A stretch of 64,000 nucleotides of DNA from Vibrio splendidus (lineage in GTDB: Bacteria > Pseudomonadota > Gammaproteobacteria > Enterobacterales > Vibrionaceae): assembly GCF_003345295.1 (NCBI RefSeq), contig NZ_CP031055.1:682001-746000 (forward strand). The letters run 5' to 3'. Positions 45,159-53,543 of this stretch are shown here, one piece after another (position 1 is the stretch's first letter; each line of letters starts with the position of its first letter). Made by a program: the position numbers and the translations under genes. Below the pieces are notes generated by a model that saw only the letters and a program-made list of their open reading frames with translations, was not told the origin of the DNA and made no database searches.

Positions 45159-45196
45159 CTGAAGGGCGGTGTAGTTAATCTTTTTAAGGTCGATGT

Positions 45197-45631
45197 ATGA
45201 ATGTTGTTTGTGCGGAAAAACAAGAACTGGCTGATATCTACCAGCTTGAACGTGCTTTGTTTGGCGACCACGCCTATCCGCAGTTTTTCTTCCGTCAGGC
45301 CTTTGATTGCTGGGGGAAGGGCTTGCTGATGGCGAAACAGGATTCGCAAGTTGCGGGTTATGTGTTGATGACACCAACAGACAAGCCACAAGAATATTGG
45401 ATTTTGTCACTGGCCGTTGATGGTCAATTTCGAGGTATGGGAGTGGGACGTTCGTTGATGGAACAGGCGATCACGACGCTGCCTAAAGAATCCAAGGTGT
45501 TGCTTACCGTTGATCCAAATAATGCGTCGGCTTGGGCGCTTTATGTGTCTATGGGTTTTGTCACTATCAAAGAAGAGTCGAACTATTTTGGCGATGATGA
45601 GCCAAGGTTGGTGATGCAGCTCATCGTCTAG
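45197..45631 (+). CDS. GNAT-family N-acetyltransferase
   Basis: A 144-residue acetyltransferase. The acetyl-CoA motif A is SLAVDGQFRGMGVGRSLMEQAI (Q-x2-G-x-G/A type, near 77-98), followed by LLTVDPNNASAWALYVSMGF, like the RimI group. The substrate is unknown; neighbouring genes (LysE, APH-fold kinase) do not decide it. AAGG lies before the ATG. Confidence 0.87.
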   Translation: MNVVCAEKQELADIYQLERALFGDHAYPQFFFRQAFDCWGKGLLMAKQDSQVAGYVLMTPTDKPQEYWILSLAVDGQFRGMGVGRSLMEQAITTLPKESKVLLTVDPNNASAWALYVSMGFVTIKEESNYFGDDEPRLVMQLIV

Positions 45632-45687
45632 TTTCTTGCTAACGTTGTTTATTCAAAGGCGCACACCTTAATTAAAGGTTCACAGAC

Positions 45688-46140
45688 CTAGGTCAACATC
45701 ACGATACCGTGCATCAACACCACGCTAGAGGTTAATCGGGTTCTCATATCAAAATAGCCGTCGGGGCCTTCGCTTTGGTTCTCTTCTCTCATTGACCTTT
45801 CCGCTCGCCAAACCGCAATGTAGCCAATGATAAGAATCAGAGTAGTGAGGAACTCTTTTTGTTCCCCAAGTAGCACAGCTACCCACGCGGCTAGCACAAT
45901 CACGTTGCTTAGAATCAGCGCCTTGTTGCTCGATTGGCTTTCGAAGTTCTCTATCCCATTGCCCCACAAGATACCCGACAAAAAGCTCAAGATAACCACG
46001 CTGTAGGTGATGAAGAGTGTTTCGCCACTCAAGCTAATGAACTGGCTGTCGGTCAGTGATAACAGTAGACCGAACAAAAAGGGGATTAAACCCATATAAC
46101 CGAGCTTGGCCATGGTGTTGCGTGTTTGAGTTGTCTCCAT
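45688..46140 (-). CDS. DUF3429-family membrane protein
   Basis: A 150-residue membrane protein with about five helices (KLGYMGLIPFLFGLLLSL; TYSVVILSFLSGILWGNGIE; VIVLAAWVAVLLG; LTTLILIIGYIAVWRAERSM). The SFLSGILWG and YIAVWRAER motifs mark DUF3429 (TatY-like unknown). The start at 46140 has GAGG at 9 bases, which overlaps the stop of the upstream glutathione peroxidase gene, so the two are coupled. Confidence 0.82.
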   Translation of the reverse strand: METTQTRNTMAKLGYMGLIPFLFGLLLSLTDSQFISLSGETLFITYSVVILSFLSGILWGNGIENFESQSSNKALILSNVIVLAAWVAVLLGEQKEFLTTLILIIGYIAVWRAERSMREENQSEGPDGYFDMRTRLTSSVVLMHGIVMLT

Positions 46141-46151
46141 AAAATCTGACC

Positions 46152-46697
46152 TCATAAATGCTGTTCGATAGCATTTTTGAGGGTACTACTGGTTGGCGAT
46201 GTAGAGCTAGGGAAGGTTGCTACCACTTTACCTTCTTTATTGATCAAGAATTTGTAGAAGTTCCACTTGGGTGTGACACCTGCTTGCTGTTGTATTTCTG
46301 CAAACACAGGATTGGCGTTACTGCCAGATAATGTGGCTCTCGCCATCATAGGAAAGGTAACTCCGTAGTCTAGGTAACAGATTTTAGCGGACTTCTCTTC
46401 GCTTCCTCTATCTTGGCGAAAATCATTACTTGGAAAGCCGACAACCGTGAAGCCTTGGTCTTTATAGGTTTGATGCAATTGCTCGAGTTGTTCGAATTGA
46501 GGAGTGAAACCACATTGGCTGGCTGTGTTTACAACCAAAAGAGTTTTGCCTTGAAACTCTTCACACAGCTCTATCTCTTCGTTCGAATTTAGCAACCGTT
46601 GTTTGCCGTTGAGTATCTCAGGGCAGCTTGCTGCAAAAGCGATAGAGCTCGTTAGGCTTGCAATCAGGGCTGTGGAGCAAAGCAGTGAAGGTTTCAT
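46152..46697 (-). CDS. Glutathione peroxidase, Cys type, exported
   Basis: A 181-residue periplasmic peroxidase. Residues 1-22 are a signal peptide. The active site is NTASQCGFTPQFEQLEQLHQTY with the peroxidatic Cys near 60 in place of selenocysteine; GFPSNDF and KWNFYKFLI follow. It reduces peroxides, most likely with thioredoxin-like donors. It carries no classic dimer loop. The DUF3429 gene follows in the same direction. Confidence 0.9.
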   Translation of the reverse strand: MKPSLLCSTALIASLTSSIAFAASCPEILNGKQRLLNSNEEIELCEEFQGKTLLVVNTASQCGFTPQFEQLEQLHQTYKDQGFTVVGFPSNDFRQDRGSEEKSAKICYLDYGVTFPMMARATLSGSNANPVFAEIQQQAGVTPKWNFYKFLINKEGKVVATFPSSTSPTSSTLKNAIEQHL

Positions 46698-46794
46698 GGG
46701 TTTGGCTCATTTTAGTTGGCATAACTATTACTACTCTTGCGCAGCGCGAAATGATCACTTTTCTGGTCATTAACCGTCACTATTTATGAACTAA

Positions 46795-48117
46795 TCAAGT
46801 GTCATCGCTGATGAGATACGGATCGACCAAACGACTTATGTTCACCCTTGCGCCAAGGCGAGCGGCTAACAGATACATGCCTCCGATTTTACGGTGTAGG
46901 AACAGGGCGTCTGCTGGTGGTGTGTGCCAATACTCTTGTTCCATGCTGAGTATAGTTCCGGCTTCGCGTAGCTTTTGAGCGAGTCCACTGGCTTTAAAAT
47001 CGTACTCTTCGTCAACCAACATGGGCTCACACGCCATTGTCACTAAGTTGAGAATGGCTTGGCGCTGATCGGGGTGAATCGTCTCGCTAAAGAACCCAAT
47101 CTGCTCTAGCGCCTTGTTGAGGCCTTGTTCATCGTGATTAATCACAGAGGTAAAAGCCAAGCGATAGCCATCACTGAAGCGGTCGCTGTATTCACGGGTT
47201 GCTCCAAAATCTAACAGCCCAATCTGGCGCGTGTTTTCAACGTAGAGGTAGTTGGCAAAATTAGGGTCGGTCTGCACCATCTGCAAGTCGAACAACTCCC
47301 TGAACATGAGTTCGAGCAAGCTGCGCATGACAAAATCACGAGTACTTTGATCGTAACCTTCTATTTTCTCAATCGAGACGCCTTCAATGAAGTCCATCGC
47401 AAGCACTGATTCTGAAGACATTTGAGGGTGAATCTTAGGTACAATGAAGTGAGCGTGTTCTTTCAGTGCATGATAGTAACGAGTCGCGTAGTCAGCTTCG
47501 CGAGCATAATCTGCTTCATCATGGAGCTGTTTCTTTGCTTCTTCTAATAAGCTTTTGTAATCGACAGACTTGGGTATCAAACCGACGATGTTAAGCAATG
47601 TACCTACGTTGTCCACATCACTGTCGATGCTTTTTCGAATGCCTGGATATTGGACTTTGATGGCAAGTTTGTCTCCCGCATCACTGTAGGCTTGGTGAAC
47701 TTGTCCGATGGACGCACTGGCGATAGGTTTAAAGTTGAAGGAAAGGAATTCGGCTTTCCAGTTGATGCCGAGTGAGCTTTCTAACACTTGGTTGAGCTGC
47801 TTTGTCGGCAGTGGGTCGGCGTCTGAGCGCAGGCGAGAAAGAATGTCGGCGAGCTCAGGTTCGAGGACATCGCCAGCGTCCATTGACAACATTTGGCCAA
47901 GTTTCATCGCTGCACCGCGCAAGTGTGCGAGTTGGTCAGTCAGGCGAGCAATGTTCTGCGGCGTCAGCATTAAGTCTTTTGCTTTCGGCCTATTGCCCTG
48001 TGCGAGCTGTTTGGTGCCTTCCGTTATCACATTACCCGCGACCCTTGTCGCCAGCGAGGCAAACTTACTGAATCTTGAAATACGATGGGTAGGTAGATTT
48101 CTTTCTTTTGCCGACAT
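46795..48117 (-). CDS. ABC1/UbiB-family atypical kinase
   Basis: A 440-residue ABC1-family protein. Diagnostic motifs: KLGQMLS near 80 (KxGQ), SASIGQVHQA near 130 (the A-rich loop in place of a glycine-rich P-loop), the ATP Lys in LAIKVQYPG near 150, QTDPNFANYLY near 285 and LLDFGATREY near 305. It lacks the C-terminal membrane helices of UbiB, so it is a separate paralogue, of unknown target. The start at 48117 is ATG; a GTG at 48129 is possible. Confidence 0.88.
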   Translation of the reverse strand: MSAKERNLPTHRISRFSKFASLATRVAGNVITEGTKQLAQGNRPKAKDLMLTPQNIARLTDQLAHLRGAAMKLGQMLSMDAGDVLEPELADILSRLRSDADPLPTKQLNQVLESSLGINWKAEFLSFNFKPIASASIGQVHQAYSDAGDKLAIKVQYPGIRKSIDSDVDNVGTLLNIVGLIPKSVDYKSLLEEAKKQLHDEADYAREADYATRYYHALKEHAHFIVPKIHPQMSSESVLAMDFIEGVSIEKIEGYDQSTRDFVMRSLLELMFRELFDLQMVQTDPNFANYLYVENTRQIGLLDFGATREYSDRFSDGYRLAFTSVINHDEQGLNKALEQIGFFSETIHPDQRQAILNLVTMACEPMLVDEEYDFKASGLAQKLREAGTILSMEQEYWHTPPADALFLHRKIGGMYLLAARLGARVNISRLVDPYLISDDT

Positions 48118-48236
48118 AAAGGTTCTCACTTAGTTATCAAGACTCACTACAAAGTTCTATCAATCATTACCCAACCGAATGTTTTGTTGTGGTAACTTGT
48201 CTCGCGAAGCAGTAAACAGAATTTAAAGGACAAAAC

Positions 48237-48332
48237 ATGAAGTTTATTTGGTTAAAAGTCGCGGTTACCGTTTTAGTTTTTGCTGCGTTGTTTGGTGTGG
48301 TGTATTACAAAGTTGCGAGTGGTATGTCTTAA
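48237..48332 (+). CDS. Single-span small membrane protein, 31 residues
   Basis: A very short gene with a strong AAAGGA ribosome-binding site 6 bases before ATG and a TAA stop. The product opens MKFIWLKVAV, has one membrane helix (about 7-24, VTVLVFAALFGVVYY) and ends KVASGMS. It is not a known family to me. It is divergent from the ABC1 kinase gene and convergent with the DCC gene. Confidence 0.6.
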   Translation: MKFIWLKVAVTVLVFAALFGVVYYKVASGMS

Positions 48333-48339
48333 CCAAGCA

Positions 48340-48726
48340 CTATTTTGTGCAGCTGTTTCCGTTGCAGCGTGACTTTCCGGTTAGCCAGAAAGAGACTTTA
48401 TATCGGTTCTTGGCAAACCGTAGATAACACCAGTCGGCCATTGGCTTGAACATCGCCCAGCGCAATGGAGCATATAGCCAACCTTTGCCAACCAGCTTCC
48501 ACGCTTGGTAAGTTACGTCTAAGCCCAGCAGTAATTTTCCATTCTCATCGAGTGCATGCAAAATCGTATTGGCTGCCTCTGCATCTATCTGCGGGTAGTT
48601 TGAAAACGCTTCACTGTAGATATCGATGGTTTGAATCTTGTTCTCGACATCATGCTTGGCAAGTGCCGCCATCTCTTTTGCGCACAATGGACATGTCCCA
48701 TCATAAAATATCGTAAGTTGTGTCAT
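48340..48726 (-). CDS. Thiol-disulfide oxidoreductase DCC-family protein (DUF393)
   Basis: A 128-residue protein with the founding motif IFYDGTCPLCAKEM (D-x-x-C-x-x-C) near residues 6-20, at the spot of a thioredoxin-fold active site, and the C-terminal WLYAPLRWAMFKPMADWCYLRFAKNRYKVS region typical of the family. The predicted function is thiol-disulfide exchange, unproven. The start at 48726 is the second ATG in the frame, next to a weak AGGCG site. Confidence 0.85.
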   Translation of the reverse strand: MTQLTIFYDGTCPLCAKEMAALAKHDVENKIQTIDIYSEAFSNYPQIDAEAANTILHALDENGKLLLGLDVTYQAWKLVGKGWLYAPLRWAMFKPMADWCYLRFAKNRYKVSFWLTGKSRCNGNSCTK

Positions 48727-49018
48727 CGCCTGTTCGCCTATCATTTCACGAGTGAACGTTCAGTTACCCGTTAAGTCGGCACCCGTCAATTCAACCGCTT
48801 GTTATTCAATAATCTAGCAATGGCTACGTTATTGCACCTTTTAAAGATCACTTACCTTGTATCAAAGCTCTAAAAATGTCTGACGTAGACACTTTGTTCA
48901 TCCTTTCAAGTCCTTGATTGTTTGATCAAATCTCTGGTTTATGGACAAATGATAACAAAGCGTCCAATAAAGGTGTGCCTTCAATATATAAATATCAATC
49001 AATTCAATAAGTTGAACT

Positions 49019-49034
49019 TGGCTTGGAATATGCT
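49019..49034 (+). promoter_or_regulatory. Candidate sigma-54 promoter of the secreted-protein gene
   Basis: The sequence TGGCTTGGAATATGCT has GG at 49020-49021 and GC at 49032-49033, exactly 10 bases apart, plus the conserved C and G after -24 and the T before and after -12 GC. Transcription should start near 49045, about 82 bases before the ATG. Just upstream is the inverted repeat TTCAA-TAAG-TTGAA (49003-49016). A sigma-54 activator gene lies 1.2 kb downstream on the other strand. Nothing else is seen in the 48745-49126 gap. Confidence 0.6.
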
Positions 49035-49126
49035 CTATCGAACCTACGAATTGCTAAAGGATTTTCTCTAATTTGGGCATGGCAGAAAACCCTAAACGCA
49101 TAAGTATGGATAAATGGAGAGAGAAC

Positions 49127-50917
49127 ATGAAGGTTATAAATTATTTACTTAGTGTGCTTTTGTTGTTTAGTAGCCCCCAGTTGGCATGGGCTACGGTTGA
49201 TGTTATGGAACTCGACGGTAACGCGACCAGCGATAATAGTGGTATTGATTGGGACGATGTAAATAACCCCAACAGCATGGTCGGGATTGCGGAGTTTTTC
49301 CAAAAAGACCGTAACGGTGTGGATCAAATCTTTTGGAAGGGTGGATCAAAAGATGATTCTGACATTACGGATTGGGCATTTCGAAGTGCGTCACCACAAC
49401 CGAAAGATGACTTTACCAATGCGTATGCCGCTGCCTTTGAAAGCGAAGGTGACTTGCTGATTTACTTTGGTGCAGACCGATATGCGAACAATGGTGATAT
49501 GTACATTGGCTTCTGGTTCTTACAAGACCAGGTTGGATTGCCGGATGGGAAAACTAAAGGCGACTTTGTTGGGCAACATGTCAATGGAGACATCCTTGTG
49601 CTGATTTCATTCCCACAAGCAAGTGGCGGTAATCCGTACATAGAAGTGTTGCAGTGGGATTTGAATAATGGTGATGTTACCGACAACATGACGAGAATTT
49701 TCCAAACTGACGGTGACCCTAAATCGAATGATTTTGTGGGGGCAAGATGTGGCAGTGGCGCAGTCGGCGTCGAGAAGATCTGTGCGATTTCAAATGATGA
49801 TTCTATCGGTGCAATTGCTCTACCCAATGTACAAGGTTGGGACTATCTAGCTAAAACGGGTGAAACAACCTCTATTCCAACCGAGAGCTTTGTGGAAGGT
49901 CGATTAAACTTGTCAGCTCTGTTGAATGATGAGTTTGGTATTGAGGATATTCCTTGTTTCAGTAGTTTCTTAGTGGAGTCTCGAGCTTCTCGTTCGATTG
50001 ATGCATCTTTGGCTGACTTCGTTGTCGGTTCATTCAGTTTATGTAGCATCAATATAGCGGCGACTTGTAACACAACCAGCTTTACGGTTGATGGCATGTT
50101 CAACATCGATTACACCGTGACGGTAACCAATACCGGCCCTGGTTCGTTAGGCACCAATGGTGATTACGAAGTGGCCTTTTTATCTGAGTCACCAATCTTA
50201 GGTGCGCTTCCTGTCGTGGGTAACGGTGATGAAGTGTGGAGTGTCGGTGAGTCATTCGCAATCATGGGGAATTATCTGTCTGTAAATAACGGTGCCGTCG
50301 GCGTGATAGATGGTGCGGTGGATCTTGATGGGCTTATCGTGAATGCTCAAGCGCCAGTGGCTTACAATTGTCCACCAATAGACTTGAGCCCGATGGTTGA
50401 GATTTCTAAGGTGTGTAATAGCTTCTTAGAGGTTGATGGCGGCCAAGTTGTGCTTAAGAAAACCTATGATGTTGAAATATGTAATACCGGTGATATCCCA
50501 TTGGCCATTGAATCGCTGGTGGATTCTAAGGATGACTCTTTGAGCCGTTCTGATTTACCTACTGAAGTAGTCAACAGCAGTTATTACCTCGACTTTGCTT
50601 TACCTTGTGATGATCTTGAGGATGTGACCACATGTGGTGCTGGTAATATGTGTAGTGCATTAAGTACCGACCCTGAGCTGTTTGCTTGTAAAACGGGTGA
50701 AGGAGAGTGGATACCGAACTTCGGTGATGCGATTGGCCAAGTGTGTACACAAGTAAGTAAAACTTATGCACCAAATGTGTTACCAACCGGAACTGCAGGG
50801 ATGCTATCTAATCAAGTTACAGCAACGTTTGACTCGCTGTTCTTGCAACAAGCATTTATGGAAACATCGAACATTGCAACCTGTGATGTTTGTCCATTTA
50901 CTGTACCTGAGCCTTAA
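49127..50917 (+). CDS. Large secreted protein with DUF11-like domain, function unknown
   Basis: A 596-residue exported protein. Signal peptide at 1-22 (VINYLLSVLLLFSSPQLAWA). Residues about 25-200 form a domain opening VMELDGNATSD with FWKGGSKDDSDITDW, NAYAAAF and LIYFGADRYANNGDMYIGFWFLQDQVG; similar N-terminal domains occur in secreted proteins of several phyla. A DUF11-like beta-sandwich follows (near 310-380, IDYTVTVTNTGPGSLG), then a Cys-rich part (about 410-590, including CDVCPF). It ends VPEP-stop, exactly at what would begin a PEP-CTERM tail. The start is set by GAGAGA before ATG 49127. Confidence 0.75.
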   Translation: MKVINYLLSVLLLFSSPQLAWATVDVMELDGNATSDNSGIDWDDVNNPNSMVGIAEFFQKDRNGVDQIFWKGGSKDDSDITDWAFRSASPQPKDDFTNAYAAAFESEGDLLIYFGADRYANNGDMYIGFWFLQDQVGLPDGKTKGDFVGQHVNGDILVLISFPQASGGNPYIEVLQWDLNNGDVTDNMTRIFQTDGDPKSNDFVGARCGSGAVGVEKICAISNDDSIGAIALPNVQGWDYLAKTGETTSIPTESFVEGRLNLSALLNDEFGIEDIPCFSSFLVESRASRSIDASLADFVVGSFSLCSINIAATCNTTSFTVDGMFNIDYTVTVTNTGPGSLGTNGDYEVAFLSESPILGALPVVGNGDEVWSVGESFAIMGNYLSVNNGAVGVIDGAVDLDGLIVNAQAPVAYNCPPIDLSPMVEISKVCNSFLEVDGGQVVLKKTYDVEICNTGDIPLAIESLVDSKDDSLSRSDLPTEVVNSSYYLDFALPCDDLEDVTTCGAGNMCSALSTDPELFACKTGEGEWIPNFGDAIGQVCTQVSKTYAPNVLPTGTAGMLSNQVTATFDSLFLQQAFMETSNIATCDVCPFTVPEP

Positions 50918-50949
50918 GTACTTTCATTAATTGAGTACAACTAAACTCC

Positions 50950-50974
50950 AAAGCAGCTTAGTTCGTTAGGCTGC

Positions 50975-50980
<6 letters not shown>
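50950..50980 (+). terminator. Terminator of the secreted-protein gene
   Basis: An 8-bp stem AAAGCAGC/GCTGCTTT (arms 50950-50957 and 50970-50977, 12-base loop), 32 bases after the stop. The following T-rich sequence is the first unit of the microsatellite. Confidence 0.75.
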
Positions 50981-51110
<130 letters not shown>

Positions 51111-51128
51111 CTTAGCTAGTTAGGCGAC

Positions 51129-52472
51129 TTAAATTACTATCTGATGTTTTTTTATCAGCTTATATAAGGTCGTCCGAGAAATAGATAACGCTTTGGCAGA
51201 TTGGGAAATATTGTAGTGGTGTTGCTGAATCACTCGACGAACATTTTTTGAAGAAAGTCGAGTATCATTTTCTGCGTCGGGCGACGCGTCTTTCAATTGA
51301 ATCCCCATATGACGAGTAGAGAGGGCGCTTGAATTAGAAAGAACAATCGCCCTTTTTATGCAGTTGAATAACTCTCTAACATTGCCCGGCCAATGGTACT
51401 GTTTCATTTGCTCAAGGGTGTCACTAGGCAGTTTGGTTTTGGATGCGTAATTGTGCTTCAGTTCAAATCGAACCAAATCTTCAATGTCTTCCTTGTGATC
51501 ATTGAGTGGCACTAGGTCCAATGGAAGTACATTGATCCGATGAAAGAGGTCTTTTCTAAATTTACCCGCAGCGACGGCTTGTTCGATATTGACGTTGGTG
51601 GCGAAAATCACACGGCAATCTACGGGTAATTGGTTGTTACTGCCTAATCGCTCTATCAAGTTATTTTCTAGAAAGTGGAGTAAGTAGGTTTGCAGCGACA
51701 GTTCAAGGTCGCCGATCTCATCTAAAAATAATGTGCCACCATTCGCTCTTTCCACGTGTCCGACGTAGCGTTTGTTTGCTCCCGTGAACGAGCCTTTTTC
51801 AAAGCCAAATAACTCTGAGTGAATCAAGGATTGTGGAATTGCGCCACAATTTACAGCGATGAAAGGTTTCTGACTGCGGACTGAGGCTTCATGTATCAAA
51901 CGTGCGCATAGGCTTTTTCCTGTACCGGTTTCCCCTTGAATCAGCACTGGAAAATCGTTGTTAGCGATCTTGGCTATTTTCTTTTTAAGGTGTTGGATGG
52001 TGCTGGATTGCCCCACCAATTGATAGTCAAGGCACGAGACAGGCTTAGGGTTAGTTTGCTTGGTATCTACCATGCCATACGCATGTCCCAAATTTCGACA
52101 AAGCCATTCTGTATCAATAGGGAGGTGGTAATAATCCCAAAAGGTTTGCTTAATGAGCGATAAGTTGCGGCTTGGTGGTTGGTTGCAGATAGCGATTGCT
52201 TTTAAACTTGGAGAGTGAGCCTTCAGCGTTGATATTTGCTCACATTGTTTGTCTATTGAGGATGATGCTAGACAAGAAACCACAATTGGTGCGTAGCTGT
52301 CGCTGCGGGTGTCGAGTAAGTGAATAGCCTGTTCGGTCGTTTCTGCAACTTGAGCCTCCCAGTTATGGAGACGCAGTTCTCCCACCCACTGATTATGGTG
52401 CGGGCATGTGGTGTTGCATAACAAAATCACAGAACGAGTTATTGGCTCAGGTGATACTCTTTTTGATGGCAT
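51129..52472 (-). CDS. Sigma-54-dependent Fis-family activator with degenerate receiver-like domain
   Basis: A 447-residue NtrC-type activator. Residues 1-130 are a receiver-like domain that lacks a clear acidic pocket and phospho-Asp. The AAA+ core (about 145-380) has Walker A GETGTGKS at 180-187, the sigma-54 contact loop GSFTGA at 227-232 (Ser for Ala in the usual GAFTGA), Walker B LFLDEIGD at 248-255, and NVRELFNCIKRA. A Fis-type helix-turn-helix closes it (SQSAKALSISRTTLYKLIKKH, about 420-445). The receiver is like that of VpsR-group regulators. The start at 52472 is ATG; GTG at 52481 is an alternative. Its likely target is the convergent secreted-protein gene. Confidence 0.88.
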   Translation of the reverse strand: MPSKRVSPEPITRSVILLCNTTCPHHNQWVGELRLHNWEAQVAETTEQAIHLLDTRSDSYAPIVVSCLASSSIDKQCEQISTLKAHSPSLKAIAICNQPPSRNLSLIKQTFWDYYHLPIDTEWLCRNLGHAYGMVDTKQTNPKPVSCLDYQLVGQSSTIQHLKKKIAKIANNDFPVLIQGETGTGKSLCARLIHEASVRSQKPFIAVNCGAIPQSLIHSELFGFEKGSFTGANKRYVGHVERANGGTLFLDEIGDLELSLQTYLLHFLENNLIERLGSNNQLPVDCRVIFATNVNIEQAVAAGKFRKDLFHRINVLPLDLVPLNDHKEDIEDLVRFELKHNYASKTKLPSDTLEQMKQYHWPGNVRELFNCIKRAIVLSNSSALSTRHMGIQLKDASPDAENDTRLSSKNVRRVIQQHHYNISQSAKALSISRTTLYKLIKKHQIVI

Positions 52473-52759
52473 TGTGCTCACTCTTCATGCTTCGACTCCA
52501 TGATGAAACCTTCAGTAAGCCCCCTAAATATCCCATAAGCTTAGAAGCAAAATTCAATTAATTCGAGTACACAAACCAGATGGCATTTGGCTGAAAAATG
52601 TCATTCTCTCAAGCGGGAAAGCCAATCTGGTGCTTTACTTACTGATATTTATGCTTATTAATTAAAGGTATTCACGAATATCGTGTTTTTACTGTTTTGT
52701 TTATTGATGATCACACAGTAAACTCCGCGCTAATCACTAACGATAAAGAGCTGATATTG

Positions 52760-53317
52760 ATGATAATTAACGTAGCAAAAAAGTTCATTTTGGCAGCGTC
52801 TGCGCTGGTGCTAGGTGGTTGTGTGAGCTATAGCGTGACTGAACAAGAAATGACGAACTACCTTCAAGATTCGGTGATGTTAGAGCAAGAAGTGGGTGTA
52901 CAAAACGTTATGTATGCGCAAGTCGCTGTCGATGACTTAGCGGTGCAAATTGGCCGAGCTGATGCCGAGCGTGTGTCTGTTCTGGCGAATACCAATGCAC
53001 AAGTTCAGGTGTTTAACGTGCCGAACATGAGGTTGGATCTTGATATCGAGTTCAGTGCGATTCCTGAATACGACAAAGAGAGTGGCGAGATTTATTTGAA
53101 ATCACTGCGTTTAGAGCGCTTTGAAGAAAAAGACAAACAGCTTTCTCCTGAGATCGCCAAACTACTTAAGCCAGCCGTTTCTATGATTGGTTTTGCGTTG
53201 TCTCAGTCGCCAGTTTATAAACTCGACAGCAATAAGGTTCAAGAGTCATTGATCAAGTCATCGGAACCTAATCTTGTGATTAAAGACAACAAGCTGGTCA
53301 TCGAGTTATTCGATTGA
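52760..53317 (+). CDS. DUF1439-family lipoprotein
   Basis: A 185-residue lipoprotein: signal peptide with lipobox LGGC (Cys near 20), then a lipid-binding-like domain of the DUF1439/YceB family (VSYSVTEQEMTNYLQDSVMLEQEVG; SAIPEYDKESGEIYLKSLRLERFE). The open frame starts at 52697 but ATG 52760 opens the signal peptide, with AAAGAG upstream. The role of the family is unknown. The gap 52482-52759 shows no further gene. Confidence 0.82.
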   Translation: MIINVAKKFILAASALVLGGCVSYSVTEQEMTNYLQDSVMLEQEVGVQNVMYAQVAVDDLAVQIGRADAERVSVLANTNAQVQVFNVPNMRLDLDIEFSAIPEYDKESGEIYLKSLRLERFEEKDKQLSPEIAKLLKPAVSMIGFALSQSPVYKLDSNKVQESLIKSSEPNLVIKDNKLVIELFD

Positions 53318-53354
53318 CCATTCACGTTTAGCTTAGACTAAGATCTAAAACACA

Positions 53355-53382
53355 ATGGCTGCCGATTTGGTGGCCATTTTTG
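53355..53382 (+). terminator. Terminator of the DUF1439 gene
   Basis: A 9-bp stem with two G-T pairs (arms 53355-53363 and 53369-53377, loop GATTT) followed by TTTTTG. Confidence 0.8.
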
Positions 53383-53543
53383 TTTGTGTTGAATCAGCAA
53401 GATTTCTGTTTTTAGGCTGTCTATTCAGCTTGTTTTCTCTGGCTCATTTATTGAATTAGCCGCGTATCTCACCTTTACTTTACTCTTGTGAGCAAGTCAT
53501 CGCTTCAGTCATCAAATCATAAGAAAGAAAAGGTGAGCGAACT

